A DNA stretch of 64,000 nt from Mycolicibacter acidiphilus (GCF_018455725.1 NZ_JAHCLR010000004.1:62001-126000), one strand, 5' to 3'; positions 8,901-17,120 are shown, counted from the first letter of the stretch. Notes: generated by a model from the sequence alone, not told the origin. Numbers and translations: made by a program.

Positions 8901-10142
8901 CGGGCGCTGTCGGAGGACAACGAGGTGCTGGTTGAGCAGGTCAACCAGATCATCAACCAGGGCCCCTCGTTCGGCGTGCACGTCGTCGTCACCGCTGACC
9001 GGGAGTCCGAGCTGCGGCCGCCGGTGCGCAGCGGTTTCGGCTCCCGGGTCGAACTGCGGCTGGCCGCGGTGGAGGACGCCAAGCTGGTGCGGTCCCGGTT
9101 CGCCAAGGACGTCCCGGTCAAGCCGGGCCGCGGCATGGTCGCGGTCAACTACGTCCGATTGGACAGCGACCCGCAGTCCGGTCTGCACACGCTGATCGCG
9201 CGTCCTGCGCTGGCCGACACCGCGGTTCGGGTGTTCGAGTCCGACAGTGTGGCCGCCGCGGTCAGTCAGATCGCGGTGGGCCGGGTGCGGCCGGTGCGCC
9301 GGCTGCCCGCCCGGTTCGGCCTCGACGAGGTCCGGGCCGTCGCGGCGCAGGACCACCGCGAGGGGGTGGGCGCGGGCGGTATCGCCTGGGCCATCTCGGA
9401 GCTGGATCTGCAGCCGGTCTACCTCAACTTCGCCGAGAACGGGCACCTGATGGTGACCGGGCGGCGCGAGTGCGGGCGGACCACGACCCTGGCCACCATC
9501 ATGAGCGAGATCGAGCGGCTCTACGCACCCGGCGTCGGCAGTTCGGAGGCCGTCGGTCCGGACGGCCGCCGCACCGCCCAGGTCTGGCTGATCGACCCGC
9601 GTCGGCAGTTGCTGACCACCCTGGGGTCGGATTACGTGGAGAAGTTCGCCTACAACTTGGACGGCGCCGTTGCGCTGGTCAACGAGTTGGCGACCACGCT
9701 GACCAACCGGGAACCACCGCCGGGCCTGTCGGCGGAGGAGTTGCTGTCGCGGACGTGGTGGACCGGGCCGGAGATCTTCTTGATCATCGACGACATCCAG
9801 CAGTTCCCGCCCGGCTTCGACTCGCCGTTCCAGCGGGCCGCGCCCTGGGTGACCCGCTCGGCGGACGTCGGGCTGCACGTCATCGCCACCCGCACCTTCG
9901 GTGGCTGGTCGTCGGCCGGCAGCGATCCGCTGCTGCGGGCGCTGCACCAGGCCAACGCCCCGCTGCTGGTGATGGACGCCGACCCGGACGAGGGCTTCAT
10001 CCGCGGCAAGATGAAGGGCGGCCCGCTGCCGCGTGGCCGCGGTCTGCTGATGGCCGAGGACACCGGGGTGTTCGTGCAGGTCGCCGCGACCGAACTGCGC
10101 CGGGCGAACACGCACGAGCGCGCGGCCACCCCCGCAGGCTGA
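5934..10142 (+). CDS. eccC5: ESX-5 motor ATPase EccC5
   Basis: EccC5 is the FtsK/SpoIIIE-type ATPase that powers ESX-5 secretion and recognises substrate signals. Two membrane helices (about 38-58 and 68-88) are followed by a DUF domain and three ATPase modules. Module 1 has Walker A GTTGSGKST near residue 502 and Walker B VVVIDE near 612. Module 2 has GAGGSGKTT near 872 and VYLVID near 981. Module 3 has the degenerate GRRECGRTT near 1173 and IFLIIDD near 1280. The 1402-residue length matches intact EccC5, with no a/b split. It starts with GTG inside the eccB5 stop. Unlike M. tuberculosis, no cyp143 or fdxA follows; a strong hairpin does. Confidence 0.97.
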   Translation: MKRGFARPTPERPPVVKPENIVLPTPLSVPPPEGKPWWLVVVGVLVVGLLVGMVAMTVANGSRMFLGAGSIFPIFMIGGVAMMMFGGRFGGGAQQLSRPKLDAMRAQFMLMLDRLRESAAESADSMDANYRWFHPAPMTLSAAIGSPRMWERQPNGKDLNFGLARIGVGMTRPEVTWGEPQNMPTDIELEPVTGKALQEFGRYQSVVYNLPKMISLLVEPWYSLVGDRERVLGLMRAIICQLAFSHGPDHLRMIVVTSDVDKWDWVKWLPHVGDPRRQDAAGNARMVYGSVRDFATEHAELFSGRGSFMPRHASSSAETPTPHHLIVVDAIDPQWEYVNTTEGVDGVTFFDLTGATEWTSVAQRVLRFDDKGIINALPRDRDTWMVIDDNEWFFALADQVSADDAERFAQRMAHWRLAEAYEEIGQRVTHQIGARDILSYYGIDDAGRIDFNQLWAGRRAEGSRARLRIPFGNRSDNGELLFLDMKSLDEGGDGPHGVMSGTTGSGKSTLVRTVIESLLLGHAPEDLQFVLADLKGGSAVKPFVGVPHVSRIITDLEDDQALMERFLEAMWGEIARRKTMCDSAGVDGAKEYNEIRSRMMARGDDSLPPLPMLVVVIDEFYEWFRIMPTAVEVLDSIGRQGRAYWVHLMMASQTIESRAEKLMENMGYRLVLKAQTAGAAQAAGVPNAVNLPAKAGLGYFRKSGEDVIRFQAEFLWRDYHRGGSFDDDHLPLAHSIDYIRPQLFTTAFTPLEVTVAGTEIEAAEETPAISVKPAEPVEEVEEDVIRVPKVGTVIIDQLRQIDFEPYRLWQPPLDVPTPIDALVDRFLGHPWQQDYGTRRDLVFPIGVIDRPFKHDQPPWTVDTSGPGANVLILGAGGSGKTTALQTLICSAALTHTPEQVQFYCLAYSGTALTTVAGLPHVGSVCGPTDPDGVRRTVAELLALVRTRKRSFLEHDVASMDVFRRRKFEGAPGQVPNDGFGDVYLVIDNYRALSEDNEVLVEQVNQIINQGPSFGVHVVVTADRESELRPPVRSGFGSRVELRLAAVEDAKLVRSRFAKDVPVKPGRGMVAVNYVRLDSDPQSGLHTLIARPALADTAVRVFESDSVAAAVSQIAVGRVRPVRRLPARFGLDEVRAVAAQDHREGVGAGGIAWAISELDLQPVYLNFAENGHLMVTGRRECGRTTTLATIMSEIERLYAPGVGSSEAVGPDGRRTAQVWLIDPRRQLLTTLGSDYVEKFAYNLDGAVALVNELATTLTNREPPPGLSAEELLSRTWWTGPEIFLIIDDIQQFPPGFDSPFQRAAPWVTRSADVGLHVIATRTFGGWSSAGSDPLLRALHQANAPLLVMDADPDEGFIRGKMKGGPLPRGRGLLMAEDTGVFVQVAATELRRANTHERAATPAG

Positions 10143-10147
10143 TCCGA

Positions 10148-10201
10148 CGGGCCGGCAACCGCTGTGGCGCTGACGACAGTGCCGCAGCGGTTGCCGGCCC
10201 G
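10148..10201 (+). terminator. 17-bp perfect hairpin after eccC5
   Basis: The arm at 10148-10164 (CGGGCCGGCAACCGCTG) pairs perfectly with 10185-10201 around a 20-nt loop. It begins 6 nt after the eccC5 stop. It has no U-tract, which is common for mycobacterial terminators. It should separate eccB5C5 transcription from the PE/PPE/Esx unit. Confidence 0.7.
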
Positions 10202-10503
10202 CTCACGTCCGCGGCGCCGACGGCGTTCGCCGCGACCGGATTATTAGTCGGAAGCGGGGCTGTGGCCGCCGCGCGCGGACCGTTTCCACGCCGTTCGCGC
10301 CGAGAACGACAGCGCTGTGTTTCACCAGTTCGGCCCGGGTTTTGTGGCCTGCGCCACGCTCTCGGGGTTACTCGACCGTTACCCCAGATGAACACTTGCT
10401 GACCCAAGGTGAACAGTAGGCATCGAAGGCCGATTCGGCCGGTTTCAGCCTCTACGCTCGGTCACGAAGCGATTGCTGACTGCGATCCGAGGAGGAAACC
10501 CAG
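10202..10503 (+). promoter_or_regulatory. Intergenic region and likely promoter of the PE-PPE-esxMN unit
   Basis: No gene is seen. A TANNNT-type -10 element, TACGCT, lies at about 10453-10458, which would give a leader of some 40 nt before the PE gene. The PE start at 10504 has a strong GAGGAGGAAA ribosome-binding site. A small GGCCG-ATT-CGGCC palindrome lies near 10430. The -35 box is not clear. Confidence 0.4.
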
Positions 10504-10803
10504 ATGTCGTTCGTCAACGCGCAGCCGGAGGCACTGTCCGCCGCTGCCGGCAACCTGGCCGGTATCGGCTCGGCGCTGAACGCGCAGAACGCATCCGCGG
10601 CCGCCCCCACGACGGGTGTGGTCCCGGCTGCAGCCGACGAGGTCTCGGCGCTGACCGCCGCCCAGTTCGCGGCCCACGCCGCGATGTACCAGCAGGTCAG
10701 CGCGCAGGCCGCGGCGATCCACGAGATGTTCGTGGCGACGCTGAACAGCAGCGCCACCTCCTACGCCGCCACCGAGGCCGCCAACGCGGCCTCGGCCGGC
10801 TGA
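10504..10803 (+). CDS. PE family protein, ESX-5 locus (PE18/PE19-like)
   Basis: This is a 99-residue PE-only protein, with no C-terminal extension. The PE domain starts [11 protein letters not shown], and its end carries the type VII secretion motif YxxxE (YAATE). PE proteins pair with PPE partners as helical heterodimers, bind EspG through the PPE partner and leave by ESX-5. The likely partner is the PPE gene 19 nt downstream. It is closely similar to the second PE at 20501-20800, differing at scattered positions. A strong GAGGAGG ribosome-binding site precedes the ATG. Confidence 0.95.
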   Translation: MSFVNAQPEALSAAAGNLAGIGSALNAQNASAAAPTTGVVPAAADEVSALTAAQFAAHAAMYQQVSAQAAAIHEMFVATLNSSATSYAATEAANAASAG

Positions 10804-10822
10804 GCGGGTCGAGCAGGCGGCG

Positions 10823-12013
10823 ATGACGGCAATGGCGGCCATGGGGTTCGGGGCGCTGCCCCCGGAGATCAACTCCACGCTGATGTACACCGGCGCGGGC
10901 TCGGGCCCGCTGCTGGCCGCGGCATCGGCCTGGGACGGGCTGGGCTCCGAGCTGCACGCGGTCGCGTCCGGCTACCACTCGGTGATCGCCGGCCTGACCA
11001 GCGAGGGCTGGCTGGGCCCGGCGTCGGCGGCGATGGCCGCGGCCGCCACCCCCTACGCCGCCTGGATGAACAGCACCGCCCTGCAGGTCGAGCAGACCGC
11101 CAATCAGATGCGCGCCGCGGTCGCCGCCTACGAGGCGGCTCACGCCGCCACCGTGCCGCCGCCGGTGGTGGCCGCCAACCGCGCTGAGCTGGTCACCCTG
11201 GTCGCCACCAACGTGCTCGGCCAGAACACACCGAAGATCGCCGCGAACTGGGCCGAGTACTACGAGATGTGGGCGCAGGACGCCACCGCGATGCACGGCT
11301 ACGCCGGGTCGGCCTCCGCCGCTACCCCGCTGAGCCCGTTCAGCCGGCCGCCGCAGACCACCAACCCGGCCGGTGCGTTCGGCCAGGCCGCGGCGACCGG
11401 CGAGTCGGGTCTCGGCTCGGCCGCCACCCACGCACAGTCGCTCGCAGCCTCCGCGCAGTCGCTCGCCGCGCCGGCGTCCAACAGCTCGAACGTGCTGACC
11501 GACCTGGGTTCGCTGGCCGGTGTCGCCAGCCCCAAGGACGCGCTGAGCTACGCCACGATGCTGCCGCAGAACGGCAGCTACATCTTCTCGCTGGTGAACG
11601 CCTTCGCCGGCCTGGCGCGGGCGTTCAGCGGCGGTGCCAGCGCGGCCGCCGGCTCGGCCGGTGCGCTGGGCAGCGCGGCCAGTGCGGGCGCCGCCGGCCT
11701 GGGCGGCTTCGGCAGCCTGGCCTCCTCGGTCACCGCCGGGCTGGGCCAGTCCGGCCTGGTCGGTGCGCTGTCGGTGCCGCAGGCCTGGGCGGCCGCCAGC
11801 CCCGCCACCGCCACCCTGGCCTCCTCGTTCAGCAGCGGCCTGAGCTCCGCGCTGGGCACCTCCGGGGTCGGCGCCAACGCCGGCGGCCTGCTGAACGGCA
11901 TGCCGATGCTGGCCAACGCCGCCGCTCGCAGCGCCGCCGACAACAGCCCGATGGTGCTGCCCCGCTTCGACGTGCGGCCCAGCGTCATCCCGATCTCACC
12001 GGCCGCAGGCTGA
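10823..12013 (+). CDS. PPE family protein, SVP subfamily
   Basis: This PPE protein has the N-terminal domain motif [10 protein letters not shown], the WxG turn GWLGPAS and an SVP-subfamily motif ([10 protein letters not shown]) near residue 320. The C-terminal part is Ala/Gly/Ser-rich. It is an ESX-5 substrate and the likely partner of the PE protein just upstream, matching the PPE25-27 position of M. tuberculosis. I give the ATG at 10823; an ATG at 10841 would put the start right at MGFGALPPE and is equally typical of the family. Neither has a strong ribosome-binding site, so coupling to the PE gene is likely. Confidence 0.93.
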   Translation: MTAMAAMGFGALPPEINSTLMYTGAGSGPLLAAASAWDGLGSELHAVASGYHSVIAGLTSEGWLGPASAAMAAAATPYAAWMNSTALQVEQTANQMRAAVAAYEAAHAATVPPPVVAANRAELVTLVATNVLGQNTPKIAANWAEYYEMWAQDATAMHGYAGSASAATPLSPFSRPPQTTNPAGAFGQAAATGESGLGSAATHAQSLAASAQSLAAPASNSSNVLTDLGSLAGVASPKDALSYATMLPQNGSYIFSLVNAFAGLARAFSGGASAAAGSAGALGSAASAGAAGLGGFGSLASSVTAGLGQSGLVGALSVPQAWAAASPATATLASSFSSGLSSALGTSGVGANAGGLLNGMPMLANAAARSAADNSPMVLPRFDVRPSVIPISPAAG

Positions 12014-12056
12014 CCCACCACGACGACAACACCGACTTCGAACCGAGGAGAGTTTC

Positions 12057-12350
12057 ATGGCACGTTTTATGACTGATCCGGACGCGATGCGTTCGATGGC
12101 GGGGCGTTTCGACGTGCACGCGCAGACCGTTGAGGACGAGGCGCGTCGGATGTGGGCGTCGTCGACGAACATCTCCGGTTCGGGCTGGGGTGGTCTGGCG
12201 GAGAAGACGTCCTACGACACGATGGGTCAGATGCAGACGGCGTTTCGCAACATCGTCAACATGCTGCACGGCGTGCGGGACGGCCTGATCCGCGACGCGA
12301 ACCACTACGAGCAGCAGGAAGCTGCCTCGCAGCAGATCCTGTCGAGCTAA
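12057..12350 (+). CDS. esxM: WXG100 protein EsxM-like (ESX-5 substrate)
   Basis: This is a 97-residue WXG100 protein with the GWGG hairpin turn near residue 44 and a C-terminal YxxxE secretion signal (YEQQE). It forms a 1:1 helical heterodimer with the downstream EsxN. Sequence and length match the M. tuberculosis EsxM/EsxI/EsxJ/EsxK/EsxP group. The ribosome-binding site is CCGAGGAGAG. Its protein is identical to the second copy at 20848; the four differences in the gene are synonymous. Confidence 0.96.
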   Translation: MARFMTDPDAMRSMAGRFDVHAQTVEDEARRMWASSTNISGSGWGGLAEKTSYDTMGQMQTAFRNIVNMLHGVRDGLIRDANHYEQQEAASQQILSS

Positions 12351-12364
12351 GGGAGAACACTCGA

Positions 12365-12649
12365 ATGAGCATCAATTACCAGTTCGGTGATGTTGACGCC
12401 CACGGTGCGCTGATTCGTGCCCAGGCCGCTTCGCTGGAGGCGGAGCACCAGGCGATCGTGCATGACGTGCTCGCCGCCGGGGATTTCTGGGGCGGCGCCG
12501 GTTCGGTGGCGTGCCAGGAGTGCGTGACCCAGTTGGGTCGCAACTTCGCGGTGATCTACGAGCAGGCGAACTCGCACGGTCAGAAGGTGCAGTCGGCCGG
12601 CAACAACATGGCCAACACCGACTCGGCCGTCGGCTCCAGCTGGGCCTGA
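12365..12649 (+). CDS. esxN: WXG100 protein EsxN-like (ESX-5 substrate)
   Basis: This 94-residue partner of EsxM has the FWGG turn at residues 41-44 and starts MSINYQFGDVDAHG, diagnostic of the EsxN/EsxL/EsxO/EsxV group. It lies 14 nt after esxM with AGGGAG in between. It differs from the copy at 21156 in three residues: Asp34 (Gly there), Cys53 (Phe there) and Val63 (Leu there). The Phe at 53 is the usual residue in the family, so this ESX-5-core copy has an unusual second Cys, close to Cys50. Confidence 0.96.
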   Translation: MSINYQFGDVDAHGALIRAQAASLEAEHQAIVHDVLAAGDFWGGAGSVACQECVTQLGRNFAVIYEQANSHGQKVQSAGNNMANTDSAVGSSWA

Positions 12650-12665
12650 CCGACAAAATTGCAGC

Positions 12666-12699
12666 GCGGCAGCACACCGTTTCGTCGGTGTGCTGCCGC
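12666..12699 (+). terminator. Hairpin between esxN and espG5
   Basis: GCGGCAGCACACC (12666-12678) pairs perfectly with 12687-12699 around an 8-nt loop, 16 nt after the esxN stop. It could be a partial terminator or an RNA stabiliser that allows more Esx than EspG/Ecc mRNA. It lacks a long U-run. Confidence 0.65.
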
Positions 12700-12798
12700 G
12701 TGTTGCACTTCGGAGGGTATTGACGAGCGTTCCGGCGTCGGTGCGTGTTCCAATAGCGGGGTACATCGACAGACCGGTAGAGGCAGAGGAGGGGAGTG

Positions 12799-13698
12799 AT
12801 GGACCCGAGCACCCGCACCGACATCACCGTCAACGTCGAGGGTTTCTGGATGTTGCAGGCACTACTGGACATTCGCCACGTCGCACCCGAGTTGCGTTGC
12901 AGGCCTTACGTTTCCACTGATTCCAACGACTGGTTGTCCGAACATCCCGGCATGGCCGTGATGCGCGAGCAGGGCATCGTCGTCGAGGACGAGGTCAACG
13001 AGGTCGTGGCGGCCCGGATGCGGGTGCTGGCCGCACCCGACCTCGAGGTGGTCGCACTGCTGTCGCTGGGCAAACTGCGGTACGGCGTCGTCGACGACGA
13101 GAACCAGGAACCCGGCACCCGCGACATCCCGGACAACGAGTTCCGGGTGCTGCTGGCCCGCCGCGGCGAGCACTGGGTGTCGGCCGTCCGGGTCGGCACC
13201 GACATCACCGTCGACGACGTCTCGGTGACCGACGCCGCCTCGATCGCCGCGCTGGTGATCGACGGACTGGAGTCCATCCACCACGCGGACCCCGCGCAGA
13301 TCACCGCGGTCAACGTGCCGATGGAGGAGATGCTCGAGGCGACCCAGAGCTGGCAGGACTCCGGCTTCAACATCTTCACCGGGGGAGACCTGCGGCGGAT
13401 GGGCATCAGCGCCGCCACCGTGGCGGCACTGGGGCAGGCGCTGTCCGAACCGGCCGCCGAGGCCGCGGTGTATGCGCGTCAGTACCGCGACGACGCCAAG
13501 GGGCCGAGCGCATCGGTGCTGTCGATCAAAGACGGCTCCGGCGGCCGGATCGCGCTGTATCAGCAGGCGCGCACCGCCGGCTCCGGTGAAGCGTGGCTTG
13601 CGATCTGCCCGGCGACGCCGCAACTGGTTCAGGTGGGTGTGAAGACCGTTCTGGACACCCTGCCCTACGGTGCCTGGAAAACGCATCGTCGTGTTTGA
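12799..13698 (+). CDS. espG5: ESX-5 PPE-specific chaperone EspG5
   Basis: EspG5 is the cytosolic chaperone that binds the tip of PPE proteins in PE-PPE pairs and keeps them soluble for export by ESX-5. The protein is highly conserved with M. tuberculosis EspG5 over its length (for example TDITVNVEGFWMLQALLDI and ELRCRPYVSTDSNDWL). The ATG at 12799 has AGGAGG 6 nt upstream; a GTG at 12796 is possible. The length, 299 residues, is family-typical. It follows the esxN hairpin and leads to eccD5. Confidence 0.97.
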   Translation: MDPSTRTDITVNVEGFWMLQALLDIRHVAPELRCRPYVSTDSNDWLSEHPGMAVMREQGIVVEDEVNEVVAARMRVLAAPDLEVVALLSLGKLRYGVVDDENQEPGTRDIPDNEFRVLLARRGEHWVSAVRVGTDITVDDVSVTDAASIAALVIDGLESIHHADPAQITAVNVPMEEMLEATQSWQDSGFNIFTGGDLRRMGISAATVAALGQALSEPAAEAAVYARQYRDDAKGPSASVLSIKDGSGGRIALYQQARTAGSGEAWLAICPATPQLVQVGVKTVLDTLPYGAWKTHRRV

Positions 13699-13796
13699 CC
13701 GGCGGTGAAAGCCGTGCGGCACACCGAAATATATGCGCAGAAAGCGCAGGTCGTGCGCGTGGTCGCCAATGCCTTTAGAATCGGAAAGACGTTGAA

Positions 13797-13859
13797 ATGA
13801 CAAATTGCAAGGCGGCACATATGGGTTCGGTATTCATCGACCGGTTGGGGCGACGGTGA
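13797..13859 (+). CDS. Candidate 20-codon upstream ORF ending in the eccD5 start codon
   Basis: An ATG at 13797 opens 20 codons (MTNCKAAHMGSVFIDRLGRR). Its TGA (13857-13859) overlaps the preferred eccD5 GTG (13856) as GTGA. This is the same coupling geometry seen between other ecc genes here. The AT-rich 13700-13800 stretch before it could hold a promoter. No homologue is known to me, so this is tentative. Confidence 0.4.
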   Translation: MTNCKAAHMGSVFIDRLGRR

Positions 13860-15370
13860 CCGCGGCGATCGAGTCGGCGCAGGCGGGCGGTGAGGTCGCA
13901 CTGTCGGCGCCGCGCGCGGTGGTGGTCGGGATCATGGCCGGTGACGGCGTGCAGATCGGCACCCTGCTGGACGCCGACGCCCCGGTGTCGGTGATGCTCG
14001 ACCCGCTGCTGAAGGTGATCAACGGACGGCTGGCCGAACTGGACGAGCCGACCCTGCAGGCCGAGGGTCGCGGGCGCTGGGTGCTCTGCCTGGTGGACGG
14101 CACCGCACTGCGGGCGGGCCAGTCGCTGACCGAGCAGGACGTCTTCGACGGCGACCGGTTGTGGCTGCGTTTCATCGAGGACCGGGAGCGCCGGTCGCCG
14201 GTCATCGAACACATCTCGACCGCCGTCTCGGTGAACCTGGCCAAGCGGTTCGCCCCGGTCGATGCGCAGACCGCGGTGCGGGTCGGCGTGACCACCCTGT
14301 CCACCGGCGTGGTGCTCTCGGCCGGCCTGCTGGCGGCCTGGCGCTACCGCAACGACACCTGGCTGGCCGCCGGGGCCGCTGCGCTGCTGGCCGTGCTGGT
14401 GCTGATCGCGGCGGCGCTGATCCTGCTGCAGGCGCGCGGGGCGGCGGACCGTCGGGTCGGCGACATCCTGCTGTCCAGCGGGCTGGTGCCGCTGGTGGTG
14501 GCGGCCGCGGCCGCGGTGCCGGGCCCGGTGGGGGCGGCGCACGCCGCCCTGGGCTTCGGCGTGGCCGGCATCGCCGCGCTGGCGATCATCCGGCTGACCG
14601 GACGGCAACTGGCCGCCTACACCGCGCTGGCCACGGTGAGCCTGGCCGTCACGTTCGCCGGGGTGCTGCGGATGCTGTTCATGACCGGCGCGGTGACGCT
14701 GATGACGTGCGTCTATCTGGCCTGCGTGCTCGCCTACCAGGGCGCCCCGTCGCTGTCCCGGTGGCTGGCAGGTCTGCGCCTGCCGGTGTTCCCGTCGGCG
14801 ACGAGTCGCTGGGTGTTCGAGGCGCGCCCGGACCTGCCGACGACGGTGGTCAGTGCCCCGGGTGCGGCACCGGTGCTCGAAGGTCCCGAATCGGTGCGCG
14901 AGGTGGTGCTGCGCGCCGAGCGGGCCCGGTCGTTCCTGACCGGGTTGCTGGCCGGCCTGGGTGTGCTGGTGGTGGTCTGCATGACCGGCTTGTGCGACCC
15001 GCACTCGGATCGCTGGTGGCTGCCGGTGCTGCTGGCCGGGCTGACCGCGGGCTTCCTGGTGCTGCGTGGCCGTTCGTTCCGGGACCGCTGGCAGGCGATC
15101 ACCGTCACCCTGAGCGGCCTGGTGATCGTCGCGACGGTATCGGTGCGCTACGTCGTGCAACTGTGGACCCCGGGCGTGCTGATGACGAGCGTCGCCGTCC
15201 TGGTGCTGGTCCCGATGTTCGGCCTGCTGTCCGCAGTGATCGTGCCGAACACCATTTACAGCCCGCTGTTCCGAAAGTTCATCGAGTGGATCGAGTACCT
15301 CTGCCTGATGCCGTTGTTCCCGCTGGCACTGTGGCTGATGAACACCTATGAAGCGATTCGGTATCGCTAG
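13856..15370 (+). CDS. eccD5: ESX-5 membrane component EccD5
   Basis: EccD5 is the polytopic subunit lining the ESX-5 membrane pore. A ubiquitin-like cytosolic domain (about residues 20-105, including GDRLWLRFIEDRERRS) is followed by about eleven membrane helices and the conserved C-terminus IYSPLFRKFIEWIEYLCLMP. GTG at 13856 gives 504 residues, matching the 503 of M. tuberculosis; a TTG at 13805 would add 17 residues with no family support. The 3' end overlaps mycP5 by 23 nt. Confidence 0.95.
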   Translation: MTAAIESAQAGGEVALSAPRAVVVGIMAGDGVQIGTLLDADAPVSVMLDPLLKVINGRLAELDEPTLQAEGRGRWVLCLVDGTALRAGQSLTEQDVFDGDRLWLRFIEDRERRSPVIEHISTAVSVNLAKRFAPVDAQTAVRVGVTTLSTGVVLSAGLLAAWRYRNDTWLAAGAAALLAVLVLIAAALILLQARGAADRRVGDILLSSGLVPLVVAAAAAVPGPVGAAHAALGFGVAGIAALAIIRLTGRQLAAYTALATVSLAVTFAGVLRMLFMTGAVTLMTCVYLACVLAYQGAPSLSRWLAGLRLPVFPSATSRWVFEARPDLPTTVVSAPGAAPVLEGPESVREVVLRAERARSFLTGLLAGLGVLVVVCMTGLCDPHSDRWWLPVLLAGLTAGFLVLRGRSFRDRWQAITVTLSGLVIVATVSVRYVVQLWTPGVLMTSVAVLVLVPMFGLLSAVIVPNTIYSPLFRKFIEWIEYLCLMPLFPLALWLMNTYEAIRYR

Positions 15371-17120
15371 CGGGTCGCGCGGGCTGCAGCGCACCGCCGC
15401 GGTCGGCGCCGTGGCGGTGATGGTGGCCTGCGGTTCGCTGGCCGGCATGCCGGCGGCGGGCGCCGTCGAACGTCCGACGATCGATCCCGCCGCGGTTCCG
15501 CCGGACGGCACCCCGGGGCCCCCGCAGACGATGCGGCAGACGTCGTACTGCACCGAGGTGGGGGTGTTCCCGGGCACCGACTGGCGGGTGCAGCCCAAGT
15601 ACATGGACATGCTGAACCTGCCGGAGGCCTGGAAGTTCGGCCGCGGCGGCGGGGTGACCGTCGCGGTCATCGACACCGGCGTGACACCGCACCCGCGGCT
15701 GCTGAACCTGGTCGGCGGCGGTGACTACGTGATGGCCGGCGGCGACGGCCTGTCGGACTGCGACGCGCACGGAACGCTCGTCGCCTCGATGATCGCGGCC
15801 GCGCCCGACAACGGCGTGCCGCTGCCGCCGCCGCGCCAGACCCGCCGGCCGCCGTCGGTTCCGACCAACGAGCCGCCGCCGCCGATGCCGACGCCGCAGA
15901 CCACGATCATCGTGCAACCGCCGACGATCGTCATGCCGCCGCCGGGCGCGGAGAACGAACCTGCGCCCGGGGGTGCTCCGCCGCAGGGGCCGGCCCCGGG
16001 ACCGGCGCCTGGGCCTGCACCCGGCCCTGCGCCCGGCCCCGCCGGCCCGGCGTCCAACCACGACCGCGGTGCGGTGCGGACGCCGAACCACCGCGGTGGC
16101 GCCCGGGTGCTGCCGGTCGACCACCGCCCGCCCACCACGCCGCCGCGGCAGGAGGGCGGACCGGACGCGTTCAGCGGGATCGCCCCCGACGTCCAGCTGA
16201 TCTCGATCCGGGCGAGCAGCCAGGCGTTCGGCCCCAAGGAGCCGTTCAACCAGGGCGACGACCCGCAGCTGCGGGAGAAGGTCGACGCCGTGCACACGCT
16301 GGCGCGGGCGATCGTGCACGCCGCGGACATGGGCGCACAGGTCATCAACATCTCCCAGGCCGTGTGCATCAACGCGCGGACCCCGATCGACCAGGCCGAC
16401 CTCGGCGCGGCCGTCCGCTACGCCGCCGTCGACAAGAACGTGATCATCGTCACCGCCGCCGGTGACACCATGGCCCGCGACTGCAAGCAGAACCCGGTGT
16501 ACAACGCGATGCGCCCGGACGACCCGCGCGACTGGAACGGCGTCAACACGATCGTGACACCGGGCTGGTACGACGACTACGTGCTGACGGTCGGAGCGGT
16601 CGACTCGGCGGGCGCCCCGCTGTCCAAGCTCAGCGTGACCGGCCCCTGGGTGTCGATCGCCGCGCCCGGCACGGACATCGAGGGACTGTCGCCGCGCGAC
16701 GACGGGTTGATGAACGCCGTTGACGGGCCGGAGAACTCGCTGCTGCCCCCGCTGGGCACCAGCTTCTCCACGGCGATCGTCTCCGGGGTGGCGGCCCTGG
16801 TCCGGGCCAAGTACCCCGAGCTGACGTCGCATCAGATCATCAACCGGCTGATCCGGACGGCCCGCGCCCCGGCCCGGGGGGTGGACAACGCGGTCGGGTA
16901 CGGGATCGTCGACCCGGTCGCCGCGCTGACCTGGGACGTCCCCGATGTGGCGCCGGAACCGCCGGAACGGCTGTCGGCGCCGCTGCAGGTGCCGCCGATA
17001 CCGCCGGACCGTGACATGACACCGGCCTGGGTGGCCGGTGCCGGACTGCTCGCCGCGCTCGCCGCGGCCGGAGTGGCACTGGGAGTGGCCGCATTGCGAC
17101 GATCGTTGAGGAACCGATGA
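15348..17120 (+). CDS. mycP5: Mycosin protease MycP5
   Basis: MycP5 is the subtilisin-like protease anchored at the periplasmic face of ESX-5 and needed for complex stability. It has a signal peptide (about 1-39), the catalytic triad Asp109 (VAVIDTGV), His141 (CDAHGT) and Ser472 (GTSFST), and a C-terminal membrane helix (about 562-584). A long Pro-rich insertion at about residues 160-265, with repeated APGP units, corresponds to the loop known from MycP5. The usual subtilase AAGN oxyanion position reads AAGD here. The gene starts inside eccD5 and ends in an ATGA overlap with eccE5. Confidence 0.96.
   Translation: MKRFGIASGSRGLQRTAAVGAVAVMVACGSLAGMPAAGAVERPTIDPAAVPPDGTPGPPQTMRQTSYCTEVGVFPGTDWRVQPKYMDMLNLPEAWKFGRGGGVTVAVIDTGVTPHPRLLNLVGGGDYVMAGGDGLSDCDAHGTLVASMIAAAPDNGVPLPPPRQTRRPPSVPTNEPPPPMPTPQTTIIVQPPTIVMPPPGAENEPAPGGAPPQGPAPGPAPGPAPGPAPGPAGPASNHDRGAVRTPNHRGGARVLPVDHRPPTTPPRQEGGPDAFSGIAPDVQLISIRASSQAFGPKEPFNQGDDPQLREKVDAVHTLARAIVHAADMGAQVINISQAVCINARTPIDQADLGAAVRYAAVDKNVIIVTAAGDTMARDCKQNPVYNAMRPDDPRDWNGVNTIVTPGWYDDYVLTVGAVDSAGAPLSKLSVTGPWVSIAAPGTDIEGLSPRDDGLMNAVDGPENSLLPPLGTSFSTAIVSGVAALVRAKYPELTSHQIINRLIRTARAPARGVDNAVGYGIVDPVAALTWDVPDVAPEPPERLSAPLQVPPIPPDRDMTPAWVAGAGLLAALAAAGVALGVAALRRSLRNR

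Larger units (their letters stand above)
12037..12651 (+). repeat. 615-bp duplicated esxM-esxN cassette, copy A
   Basis: From TTCGAACCGAGG through both esx genes to just past the esxN stop, this segment is nearly identical to 20828-21442. By eye I count about 13 base differences over 615 bp. The duplication starts at the ribosome-binding-site region and ends abruptly after esxN. Confidence 0.95.

Noticed and set aside
7482-10115. An 877-residue open frame opposite eccC5
   Set aside because: It is a GC-driven antisense frame with no recognisable motif.
15980-16045. Short tandem DNA repeat in mycP5
   Set aside because: It encodes the Pro/Ala/Gly-rich loop typical of MycP5, not a separate element.
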